Part shown: positions 1 through 6,376 of the stretch, piece by piece | Layout: each line of letters starts with the position of its first letter | Numbering within the stretch: position 1 is the first letter of the stretch | DNA from: Deltaproteobacteria bacterium RBG_13_49_15 | Lineage (GTDB): Bacteria > Desulfobacterota > Desulfobacteria > Desulfobacterales > UBA2156 | DNA: 8,180 bases | Reading direction: 5' to 3' | Assembly: GCA_001797695.1 (NCBI GenBank) | Contig: MGQD01000012.1 | Span: forward strand, 1,873-10,052 | The notes under the pieces: generated by a model | Databases searched by the model: none | Told to the model about the DNA's origin: nothing | What the model saw: only the letters and a program-made list of their open reading frames with translations | Program-made: the position numbers and the translations under genes

Positions 1-2057
1 TGCCTTGAATACCCATAGCACTCCAGAGCGCGCTTATTGACATCCATAATTTCGAACGTGATGCTGTCGATGATAAAAATGGGGTTGGGATCGTTGTCGA
101 AAAGCGATCGGTATTTTTTTTCTGATTTTCGATATTGCTCGTAGAGCTGAGAATTCTCGATGGCGGCTCCGATTCGATTCCCGATAAGGCTTAATACATT
201 TTTCTGCTCATTCGAAAAATAGAGCGACTGCTTGCTCCCGATCTGGATGACTCCGAATACTTCCTTCCTTTTATTGACCAGCGGGATGAGGGAGAGCGAC
301 TTTAACCCCTCTTTGATAAATTTTCGGATTCCCTCGTGCCGGTTGCCGGTTAAATCTTCGTAAAGGATGACTTGACCGTTTTGAATCGCATGATACATGG
401 TGCTGGACTGATCCAGGATGCTTTCCTTCTCGCAAAATCCGGCCTCTTTTCCATAAGTGTACTTCAGTGTAAAAACGCCGTCTTCTTCAATGAGAAAAAT
501 ACAGAAACTGTCAACGAATAAATATCTGAACAGTTCCGAGACCGCGTCGTTTAAGCTTTCTTCCAGCCGAAGCGATCTTCCCAATGCGGTATAGATCGAA
601 CACAGGGCGCTGAGTTGCCGGTTGTGCCTCTCCCGGTCTTCTTCCGCCTTTTTATCCTCTGTTTTATCCCAAAGGGTTTCAATGGCGCCAATGATCGTGC
701 CGTCCGGCGCCTTTATCGGGGCGGCCGTGAAATAACACCATTTTCCCGTGTTTTGCAGCTTCGGGAAAAAAACTTCGGCTTCATACGCTTCGGGTATCAG
801 TGCAGATTTGCTCCATTTGGCCCCATATAGCCTTTGAATCTCTTCTTCAGGAATCTGATCAAGAATAACATCCGCCATTGAAGGCCGCTCATTTTCCCAA
901 AAAGGCTCCCACTGTCGATTGGTTCCGATGATTCTATCTGCAAGATACCCTGATAATCGCTCCATCGCCTTGTTCCAGTGGGTTACTATGTGGTGCTGGT
1001 TGATTACAAATGTGGGTATCGTGCTCCCCTGGATGATCTGGGTCATGATCCGTTCGCTGTCAACCAGCTTCTCTGTTCTTTCCGCCAGCTCCTTAGCGTA
1101 TTTCTCAAGTTGGTATTTGGAGTTTCTTTCTTCCGTTCTGTCCCACAGGGTTTCAACGGCGCCCACAACCGTGCCGTCCGGCGCCTTGATAGGCGCCGAG
1201 GAAAAAAACAGCCATTTTCCGCCTTCTCCGAAATGCGAAAAATACTCCTCGGCCTCATATGCACCATCGATCAAAGCGGATTTTCGCCACCGGGTACAGT
1301 AGTATTTCAAGGCATCTTCTTCGCTGGCCCCATCAACGATGAGATCCGCCATCGTCGGTCGTTTAAAAGTCCAAAACGGTTTCCAGTGCTTGTTTGTTCC
1401 GACCATTTCATCGGCCCGATATCCGGTCAGCTTTTCACACGCTTTATTCCAGTGGGTCACGATATGGTCCTTATTGATGGCAAACATCGGGATCGCGCTC
1501 ACCCGGATGATCTGCGCCATCGCCCGCTCGCCGGTCGTCAACTCCTGCCGGATTTTATTCAAATAATCGTTTCTATCGCCGATGATCTGTGAAAAATCAT
1601 CCAGAAATTGAGAGATCGGATCCTCAACGGTTCCCGCGTCTTTTTTCCATTCCCGGATCCGTTCATGGATTTTGAAATTTTGCTCTTCAATCCGCAGCAG
1701 ATCCAATGCCAAGAGTGCATCAAAACGGTCGAGAAGCGTTACCTGCCGCGGCTTATGATCCAGCACCTCTTTTTTGATCCTTTCATCACCGCTCAGTACC
1801 ATCAACAGATCCAGCTCCTCGAAATCGAACAATTTCCTGAAGTCGCTCGTCGTAAAAATCCCTTTTTCCCCGGCGAACTTCATACCCGCGGCATTCTCAT
1901 GTTTATCGGCCACTCCGACGATTTTCGGCGCCAACGAATCAAGGTCTTTTTTTAAAAACAGCTCAACAACCGATTTGCAAAGCTCCCCTCCCCCGACAAT
2001 TCCAAGATGCGAACCGGGGAGAAGCTGCCTGATTCTTTGTTTTATTTTTTGCGGCAT
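1..2057 (-). CDS. Multidomain sensor protein, Rossmann-PAS-PAS-GAF-PAS (probable histidine kinase), C-terminus cut by window edge
   Basis: Translating the minus strand from the ATG at 2057 gives 685 codons with no stop before base 1. Residues about 16-125 look like a Rossmann-type nucleotide-binding domain: a glycine-rich loop GIVGGGE (19-25) after a beta strand, then VGVAD at the end of the next strand. Residues about 176-309 and 334-468 are two closely related long-insert PAS domains (shared HIVTHWNKA, APIKAPDG and E-T-L-W-D motifs), joined by a helical linker. Residues about 480-638 form a GAF domain (IPLVNKRKEVFGVIQIGS, then AAIENSQLYEQ). A third, classical PAS begins near 645 (KKYRSLFDNDPNPIFIID). 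No kinase domain is visible, so histidine kinase is the expected but unproven output. An AAGG sequence lies about 7 bases before the ATG. The start is 21 bases after the Usp stop, so it is probably the third gene of the antiporter operon. The combination suggests a cytoplasmic redox or nucleotide sensor; no membrane segment is seen in the visible part. Confidence 0.88.
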   Translation of the reverse strand, partial: MPQKIKQRIRQLLPGSHLGIVGGGELCKSVVELFLKKDLDSLAPKIVGVADKHENAAGMKFAGEKGIFTTSDFRKLFDFEELDLLMVLSGDERIKKEVLDHKPRQVTLLDRFDALLALDLLRIEEQNFKIHERIREWKKDAGTVEDPISQFLDDFSQIIGDRNDYLNKIRQELTTGERAMAQIIRVSAIPMFAINKDHIVTHWNKACEKLTGYRADEMVGTNKHWKPFWTFKRPTMADLIVDGASEEDALKYYCTRWRKSALIDGAYEAEEYFSHFGEGGKWLFFSSAPIKAPDGTVVGAVETLWDRTEERNSKYQLEKYAKELAERTEKLVDSERIMTQIIQGSTIPTFVINQHHIVTHWNKAMERLSGYLADRIIGTNRQWEPFWENERPSMADVILDQIPEEEIQRLYGAKWSKSALIPEAYEAEVFFPKLQNTGKWCYFTAAPIKAPDGTIIGAIETLWDKTEDKKAEEDRERHNRQLSALCSIYTALGRSLRLEESLNDAVSELFRYLFVDSFCIFLIEEDGVFTLKYTYGKEAGFCEKESILDQSSTMYHAIQNGQVILYEDLTGNRHEGIRKFIKEGLKSLSLIPLVNKRKEVFGVIQIGSKQSLYFSNEQKNVLSLIGNRIGAAIENSQLYEQYRKSEKKYRSLFDNDPNPIFIIDSITFEIMDVNKRALECYGYSR

Positions 2058-2078
2058 TCCTGTGCCTTTTTAACGCAG

Positions 2079-2966
2079 CTAGGGCGCCAGAAGAACCGGC
2101 AATTCGGAAAGTTCGGCAACCCTGTGGGAAACGCCTCCAAGCCAGTATTGTCGCATCCAGTCCTTCCCGGTCTTCCCCATAACGATCATCGTGGATTCGG
2201 TTTCTCTCGATAGGCGTAGAATTTCAAGAACCGGATTTCCGATGGACAGGTGAGGTTCGGCATCGATTCCGGCATCTTTAAGCTTTAGACAATATGCATT
2301 TAAGCGGTTTTCGCTTTCATTTTTTATATGGTCAATCTCTTTTTGCTCCACGCCCTTGATCAATTTGGATCCGATCACATGAACCACAAATCCTTTTTTC
2401 GCAATCTCTTTAAAACCGAGTATCGTTTCCACGGCATTTTCGGAAGGGGTTGACCAGTCGGTAGCAATAAGAGGGCGTTCAAAAATCCGGTCGTTGGTCT
2501 GTGTAATGACGCCTTCGTCTGATTCAAATCGTACTTTGTATTTATGCATTAAGACCGGCACATCGCTGCGGCGAAGCACATCCAGGATATGAGATCCCAC
2601 ATAGACTTTTTCAAATGTGGTCCTTTTCTTGGCTCCGATCACGATCAAATCGATCCCTTCTTCTTTGGCGATGGATAATACGGCAGCGTTCACGATCCCT
2701 GTTTTGATGCGGATTTTGCTGCCAACCCCCATCCTGGAAATCGTCTTTTGCCATTCCTGAAACCGGAGCTTGGCATTTTCTCTCATGTATCTCTCAACAT
2801 CTTTCAAATACCCGCCATATGGAACAAAGGCAACCTCCTCCCGCGGAATAACGAACGTCAACACCACCTCCGTAAGCCCGGCCCTCTTAAGTTCCAAAAT
2901 GGTCTTCAGGGAGTTGAACGCAAATTGCCGGAATTGGGTGTGAAACAGAATTTTTTTAAATTTCAT
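2079..2966 (-). CDS. Universal stress protein, two tandem Usp domains (295 aa)
   Basis: The protein has two Usp folds of about 145 residues each: domain 1 at about 3-141 (starts KKILFHTQF, ends DVPVLMHK) and domain 2 at about 162-294 (starts ERPLIATDWS, ends SELPVLLAP). ATP-binding Usp domains carry G-2x-G-9x-G-S/T. Domain 1 has G111, K114 in place of the second glycine, then G124-S125. Domain 2 has G264, G267 and G277 with correct spacing, but glycine 278 where Ser/Thr is expected. Each half is therefore one residue away from the consensus, so ATP binding is uncertain. GGGAG lies 6 bases before the ATG. The gene follows the antiporter gene after 31 bases that contain a palindrome, and is followed 21 bases later by the sensor gene. 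Double-domain Usp proteins are cytoplasmic stress or ligand-sensing proteins; here it may modulate the co-transcribed transporter or sensor (inference). Confidence 0.93.
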   Translation of the reverse strand: MKFKKILFHTQFRQFAFNSLKTILELKRAGLTEVVLTFVIPREEVAFVPYGGYLKDVERYMRENAKLRFQEWQKTISRMGVGSKIRIKTGIVNAAVLSIAKEEGIDLIVIGAKKRTTFEKVYVGSHILDVLRRSDVPVLMHKYKVRFESDEGVITQTNDRIFERPLIATDWSTPSENAVETILGFKEIAKKGFVVHVIGSKLIKGVEQKEIDHIKNESENRLNAYCLKLKDAGIDAEPHLSIGNPVLEILRLSRETESTMIVMGKTGKDWMRQYWLGGVSHRVAELSELPVLLAP

Positions 2967-2980
2967 CTTGGACTCCCATC

Positions 2981-2999
2981 AATAAGCCTAAGGCTTATT
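2981..2999. repeat. 9-bp-arm perfect palindrome at the antiporter/Usp junction
   Basis: The arms AATAAGCCT and AGGCTTATT flank a single central base. On the minus transcript the first arm begins within the antiporter stop codon, and the second arm ends 3 bases before the GGGAG ribosome binding site of the Usp gene. An RNA hairpin of about 7 pairs with a 5-base loop is possible. No U-tract follows, so it is not an intrinsic terminator. It could protect mRNA ends, guide processing, or tune Usp translation relative to the antiporter (inference). Confidence 0.7.
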
Positions 3000-4581
3000 A
3001 AAAAAATAATAGGGTTACGATAAAAAATGACGGGATTAAAAAGATAATGCTGTATTTCACGATATACCCGAAAAAACTGGGCATTGGGGTTCCCGCCTCT
3101 TCGGCAATGGAGCGGACCATAAAATTCGGCGCATTTCCGATATAGCTGAAGGCGCCGAAGAAGACGGCGCCTGCCGAAATTGCCTTCAGATATATGGCAT
3201 TTTCATTCATCAGGAGCGGAACGGCCTGAGCTTCGGTTAAACCGGCATAAAAACTCCCAATGGCCGTATTAAAAAATGTCAGGTAAGTGGGTGCATTATC
3301 CAAAAAACCGGACAGCGCTCCCGTGACCCAGAAGTAATGGTACGGCTCCTGTATTGAATTAATAATAAACGAAAGCGCCCCTTTGGGCCCGGCCTTCAAT
3401 ATCAAAAGGCATGGGAGCATGGTTAGAAAAATCCCGATAAAAAGATATGCCACTTCGATGATCGGCGCCCACGAAAATTCGTTGTCTTCCCTGACTCGAA
3501 TGGATGTCATTGCTAACGATAAGATCCCCATAATGATGAGAATCGCATCCCGCGCCCAATCCTGGATACTCCGATGAACGCCCAGTGTATTGATTTCTCC
3601 CCAATCGACCATCCCGCTCATTAAAACCGCCCCGATGACCCCCAATAGAAAAAGGAAGTTATGAAAACCCTCGATCCTCAGGGGTTCTTTTTTCGAATCG
3701 CCGCGAGATAAACCGATCCCTTCCTTTCGATAGAAATAGGTGTCAAGGGCAAAATAGCTCACCAGCAAAAGAGCGGAAACGGTTAACATGAGAGGAAGGA
3801 TTTTCAACGTCCAAAAAAAACTGACGCCATGCAGAAATCCCAAAAAGAGCGGCGGATCTCCCAAAGGCGTCAGGGAGCCTCCTATATTGGCTATAAGGAA
3901 TATAAAAAAAATAACCATGAAAGCCCTGTTTTTCCGGTGGCTATTGGCCCTCAAAAATGGGCGGATCATCAGCATTGCAGCGCCGGTAGTCCCCATTAAG
4001 GAGGCCAGAAAGGTGCCGATAATGAGCATAACCGTATTCACAACAGGCGTGCCGCGCAGCGTTCCGCGCAGCAGGATTCCTCCGGAAACGGTGTATAAGG
4101 ACCACAATAAGATAATAAAAGGGACGTAATCGGCTAAAATAATATGAATAATTTCATAAAAGGCGATCCCTTTGAATTTGACGACAAAAGGAATCACTAA
4201 CGACGCTGTCCAAAACGCGGAAACTTTTCCGAAATGGTGATGCCAAAATTCGGGCATAAATAACGGCAAAAGAGCGATTGAAAGGAGCATGCAGGCAAAG
4301 GGGATGCAGCTCCATAAAGGTAAAACCTCTCCCAGTTCTATATGGCCGTCCCCTCCTTGACCATGTCCGGCTTCCGGTGTTTTTGCCGGATCTTCAGAAC
4401 CCTGATTGCCGGTTTTGGCTGAAACCATCGGGCTTTCTTCCGGTTCAGCTTTTATCGGTGGGCTTTTTTCGCCGGTTGCATCAGCTTTTCCGGCAATAAA
4501 CAAAAGGCAAAAAAGAGCTGCCAGCACAAACAATATCCTCGCTCTCATCAGGTCCCGTCTCCTATTGTCGAATCTGTTCAT
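2998..4581 (-). CDS. Sodium/proton antiporter-like membrane transporter (NhaD/CitMHS, ion transporter superfamily)
   Basis: This is a polytopic inner-membrane protein of 527 residues from the ATG at 4581, or 516 from the ATG at 4548. The second start may be the true one: it follows AGGAG at 10 bases and begins directly with a classical signal peptide (MRARILFVLAALF..., probable cleavage after A-D-A, residue 35 of the longer form). A flexible Pro/Glu/Gly-rich extracytoplasmic stretch follows (about 36-82). Roughly 11-12 hydrophobic segments then run from 88 to 527. Family hallmarks are GTTGAAMLMIRP (197-208), NIGGSLTPLGDPPLFLGFLH (232-251), FLDNAPTYLTFFN (426-438) and FSYIGNAPNFMVRS (478-491). 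The paired half-helix motifs with conserved Asn, Asp and Pro are typical of the family that includes NhaD Na+/H+ antiporters and CitMHS carriers. Substrate cannot be fixed from sequence; Na+/H+ exchange is the usual annotation. It is first in an operon with a Usp and a sensor, so expression is probably stress-linked. Confidence 0.92.
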   Translation of the reverse strand: MNRFDNRRRDLMRARILFVLAALFCLLFIAGKADATGEKSPPIKAEPEESPMVSAKTGNQGSEDPAKTPEAGHGQGGDGHIELGEVLPLWSCIPFACMLLSIALLPLFMPEFWHHHFGKVSAFWTASLVIPFVVKFKGIAFYEIIHIILADYVPFIILLWSLYTVSGGILLRGTLRGTPVVNTVMLIIGTFLASLMGTTGAAMLMIRPFLRANSHRKNRAFMVIFFIFLIANIGGSLTPLGDPPLFLGFLHGVSFFWTLKILPLMLTVSALLLVSYFALDTYFYRKEGIGLSRGDSKKEPLRIEGFHNFLFLLGVIGAVLMSGMVDWGEINTLGVHRSIQDWARDAILIIMGILSLAMTSIRVREDNEFSWAPIIEVAYLFIGIFLTMLPCLLILKAGPKGALSFIINSIQEPYHYFWVTGALSGFLDNAPTYLTFFNTAIGSFYAGLTEAQAVPLLMNENAIYLKAISAGAVFFGAFSYIGNAPNFMVRSIAEEAGTPMPSFFGYIVKYSIIFLIPSFFIVTLLFF

Positions 4582-4590
4582 CGAGTATAA

Positions 4591-4618
4591 TCCGCCACCT
4601 TAAAACAAAATTGGCGGA
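4591..4618. promoter_or_regulatory. Inverted repeat around the predicted transcription start (candidate operator)
   Basis: TCCGCCA (4591-4597) and TGGCGGA (4612-4618) form a perfect 7-bp inverted repeat with a 14-base spacer and centres 21 bp apart, about two helical turns. One arm abuts the -10 box and the other lies in the early leader. The predicted start falls just beyond the upstream arm, so a DNA operator for a dimeric repressor fits better than an RNA hairpin. Neither the protein nor its binding is shown by the sequence. Confidence 0.45.
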
Positions 4619-4646
4619 ATCTAAAAAAACGCTGCGCGGGTGTCAA
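4618..4646 (-). promoter_or_regulatory. Near-consensus sigma70 promoter for the antiporter operon
   Basis: On the minus strand TTGACA (4646-4641) is a perfect -35 box. It is followed by a 17-base spacer and TAGATT (4623-4618), a 4/6 match to the -10 consensus. The predicted transcription start is near 4611, giving a leader of about 30 bases to the ATG at 4581 or about 63 bases to the ATG at 4548. Confidence 0.72.
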
Positions 4647-4721
4647 ATAAAAAGAGAGAAAGAGAGGCCCAGATGAGCCATCATTAAAACATGCCGGAAA
4701 TGATCAGCCTGGAGCGCTGAA

Positions 4722-5000
4722 TTATCCGATTTCATATAACGGATCCTCGATATGGAGGTCTTTGCATCTGGGGCATCGGCTTGGCCTGGAGAAATGTTTC
4801 CGGTCCTTGAAAACAAAACCGCATCCCAAGCACCGGAACGGGTGCCGGACCAGCCGTTTTTTATGGGCCTTGACCGACAGAGACACATGGGAGAGATGGG
4901 CGCTCAGCTCTCGTTCACTCAGGTCGAGAGCTTTTGCCAGTTGTCTGAATCCCATCGGATTGGTTTCAAGAATTGAAATAATTTTTTGCCGGATCGTCAT
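4722..5000 (-). CDS. Small transcriptional regulator, HTH domain fused to zinc ribbon (COG3357-like)
   Basis: The protein has 92 residues. Residues about 1-45 read as a winged-helix/HTH (MTIRQKIISILETNP, then MGFRQLAKALDLSERELSAHL, with the recognition helix near 28-39). Residues about 54-82 hold a zinc ribbon with two CxxC pairs, C57/C60 and C76/C79. This matches the predicted-regulator family COG3357, in which a DNA-binding HTH is fused to a zinc ribbon. The start lies 6 bases after the stop of the 78-residue gene, with AAGGGG about 12 bases before the ATG, so it is the last gene of the Usp operon. Given its position just upstream of the antiporter promoter, it may control that promoter or its own operon (inference). 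Whether the cysteines sense metal or redox state or are purely structural is unknown. Confidence 0.85.
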   Translation of the reverse strand: MTIRQKIISILETNPMGFRQLAKALDLSERELSAHLSHVSLSVKAHKKRLVRHPFRCLGCGFVFKDRKHFSRPSRCPRCKDLHIEDPLYEIG

Positions 5001-5006
5001 CCGGGA

Positions 5007-5243
5007 TCATTTCCCCTTAGCTGCCTGGCTGAAAAGCTGCTTCAACCCTTTCAAAGTTCCTTTCCATCCCGCCTCTTCGCCGAACATGAAAGCGATGATC
5101 ACATCCTTTTCAACGCTGACTTCCACCACGATCTCTTCTTCAGCGATTTGGAAGACAGCTTCTCCCCATCGTTCGGCTGGAAGCCCTGTTGATTCGCAGT
5201 CATAATCGGTTCGAACACCCGCCGTCATCCGAATATCTCCCAC
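5007..5243 (-). CDS. Conserved-looking small protein of unknown function (78 aa, GTG start)
   Basis: I do not recognise this family. The chosen start is GTG at 5243 because AAAAGGAGG lies 6 bases upstream, a near-perfect Shine-Dalgarno site; an in-frame ATG at 5228 has nothing comparable. The product has a mixed N-terminal part (contains YDCESTGLPAERW), an acidic strand-like segment (VFQIAEEEIVVEVSVEKDV), then a C-terminal amphipathic, lysine-rich helix (KGTLKGLKQLFSQAAKGK). There is no signal peptide or membrane segment, so it is probably cytoplasmic. It begins 39 bases after the Usp stop and ends 6 bases before the HTH/zinc-ribbon gene, so it is co-transcribed with both. It could be a partner of the regulator or of the Usp (inference). 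Confidence 0.78.
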   Translation of the reverse strand: MGDIRMTAGVRTDYDCESTGLPAERWGEAVFQIAEEEIVVEVSVEKDVIIAFMFGEEAGWKGTLKGLKQLFSQAAKGK

Positions 5244-5258
5244 CTGAACCCTCCTTTT
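5244..5258 (-). promoter_or_regulatory. Strong Shine-Dalgarno site that decides a GTG start
   Basis: The minus strand reads AAAAGGAGGGTTCAG directly before GTG at 5243, placing AGGAGG 6 bases from the start codon. It supports the GTG over the downstream ATG, and suggests strong translation of this small protein. Confidence 0.75.
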
Positions 5259-5282
5259 GTATAAACCTGTTCTCCGGAATGC

Positions 5283-6209
5283 TTATGGAACCACCCATAT
5301 GGCCATATCGCCGCCGTTTTTAATAATATAGTTTGATACGCTTCCCGTATAAAACGACCTATCGATCCCTCTTCTTCCAATGACCAGATTCCCGAACCCC
5401 TGGTGTTGAGCCGTACTTAAAATCGTTTTTCCGACAGAAAGCTTCCCGTCGACTTCGACATATTCAATTCGATGTTCATCCATTTGATATTCTTTGATTT
5501 TTCTGCGGACATGACCATAGAAGTCGGCAAGACATCTCCGGTCTCCCATCTCAAGCAGATTATCCGTTGTTTCCCCTGTTTTGGTAAAATCGATTTCACA
5601 ATAATCCTTGAGCATGGGTTTAACATGATAAAGGGTGAGTTTCGCATCCGGATGAGAATGGATCATATACAGGGCATGATCCACCGCTTTTAAAGAGGAT
5701 TCCGATCCGTCAACCGAAGCCATGATTTTTGAATTGAATTTTTCCCCATCGACGATCCAAACGGGTATCGCGGAGTATTCCACCAGCGTTGCGGTCAGGC
5801 TCCCCATGAAAAATTGCTGCAGGCCTGAGAGCCCCCGCCTCCCGGCAACGATCGCATCATATCGTTCCTTCAACCCTTTTTCGAGGATATCCTTAGCCAG
5901 GCCTAGTGTTTTCGGAGCGGTTACGATCTGAATCCGATCTCCGTCGATACCCATGTGAATCAACAGATCTTTGCAATGGTTCAACAGGCCAATTGCTTTT
6001 TCCCTGTTTTTTTCAGCGATCTTTTCAAGGGTCCTCCTTGCCTCAAAATCTTTTTTTGCTTCTTCCAGCAGATATCCGGAGATCGTCGGTTGAACGTGGT
6101 ATAAGGTCAAATGCAAATCCCGAACAACTTCCGAAATCACGGATAAATAATTCAAACTCGACCGGGAATGAAAGGAATCATCAAGGGTTACAAGCACTTG
6201 ACGTTTCAT
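5283..6209 (-). CDS. Universal stress protein, two tandem Usp domains (308 aa)
   Basis: Domain 1 spans about 3-154 (RQVLVTLDDSFHS; ends SAIPVWIVDG) and domain 2 about 159-308 (NSKIMASVDGSESS; ends GDMAIWVVP). Domain 1 has the complete ATP-binding motif G-2x-G-9x-G-S: G123, G126, G136-S137, with the early acidic residues D10/D11. Domain 2 has G278, G281 and G289-S290, so the spacing is 7 instead of 9, which shortens the phosphate-binding loop. This differs from the other Usp in the window, in which both halves carry substitutions. AAGGAG lies 11 bases before the ATG, a slightly long spacing. The gene is first in an operon with a 78-residue protein and an HTH/zinc-ribbon regulator. It probably acts as a cytoplasmic ATP-binding stress protein. 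Paralogous Usp genes in neighbouring operons suggest hetero-oligomers or different ligand states (inference). Confidence 0.94.
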   Translation of the reverse strand: MKRQVLVTLDDSFHSRSSLNYLSVISEVVRDLHLTLYHVQPTISGYLLEEAKKDFEARRTLEKIAEKNREKAIGLLNHCKDLLIHMGIDGDRIQIVTAPKTLGLAKDILEKGLKERYDAIVAGRRGLSGLQQFFMGSLTATLVEYSAIPVWIVDGEKFNSKIMASVDGSESSLKAVDHALYMIHSHPDAKLTLYHVKPMLKDYCEIDFTKTGETTDNLLEMGDRRCLADFYGHVRRKIKEYQMDEHRIEYVEVDGKLSVGKTILSTAQHQGFGNLVIGRRGIDRSFYTGSVSNYIIKNGGDMAIWVVP

Positions 6210-6272
6210 CGCTGCACATTCTCCTTAAAAAAGGGCATCTCTATCTTCATAAAAACGATTGACTTTAAGGCT

Positions 6273-6301
6273 ATTATATCTCAAAAAAGTCGAACCGGTA
6301 A
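6273..6301 (-). promoter_or_regulatory. Candidate promoter for the Usp operon
   Basis: A perfect TATAAT is present on the minus strand at 6278-6273. With a 17-base spacer, the -35 position (6301-6296) reads TTACCG, a poor match. The predicted start is near 6266, leaving a leader of about 55-60 bases before the ATG at 6209. The weak -35 box suggests activator dependence, or that the real promoter is another one. Confidence 0.45.
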
Positions 6302-6376
6302 TCAGAAAGGCTCATGCTCTTTCGGCAGTCGCCATTGATTGATTTTCCCATATAATGAACAATAATAGGATCGGTA

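Larger units (their letters stand above)
4582..4721. other. Intergenic region upstream of the antiporter gene
   Basis: These 140 bases separate the regulator stop from the antiporter start and hold the promoter and operator-like repeat described separately. On the minus strand, just after the regulator stop, there are weak inverted repeats (for example ATCATT...AATGAT at about 4705-4681) and a pyrimidine-rich tract ending TTTTTATTT before the -35 box. This could weakly terminate the upstream operon, but no strong GC stem followed directly by a T-run is seen. Confidence 0.5.

Noticed and set aside
919..1592. Overlapping plus-strand ORFs of 127 and 204 residues
   Set aside because: They lie wholly antisense to the PAS domains of the sensor, whose reading frame is continuous and matches known domains. 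They are low-complexity shadow translations without supported starts.
4591..4629. TCCGCCA/TGGCGGA repeat plus A/T-run as a transcription terminator
   Set aside because: On the minus strand the T-run lies before the stem, and on the plus strand the stem is followed by A residues, so neither orientation gives a stem followed by a U-tract.
4643..4888. Minus-strand ORF of 81 residues overlapping the regulator gene
   Set aside because: It runs out of frame through the HTH/zinc-ribbon gene, whose CxxC pairs and HTH are clear, so this is a shadow frame.
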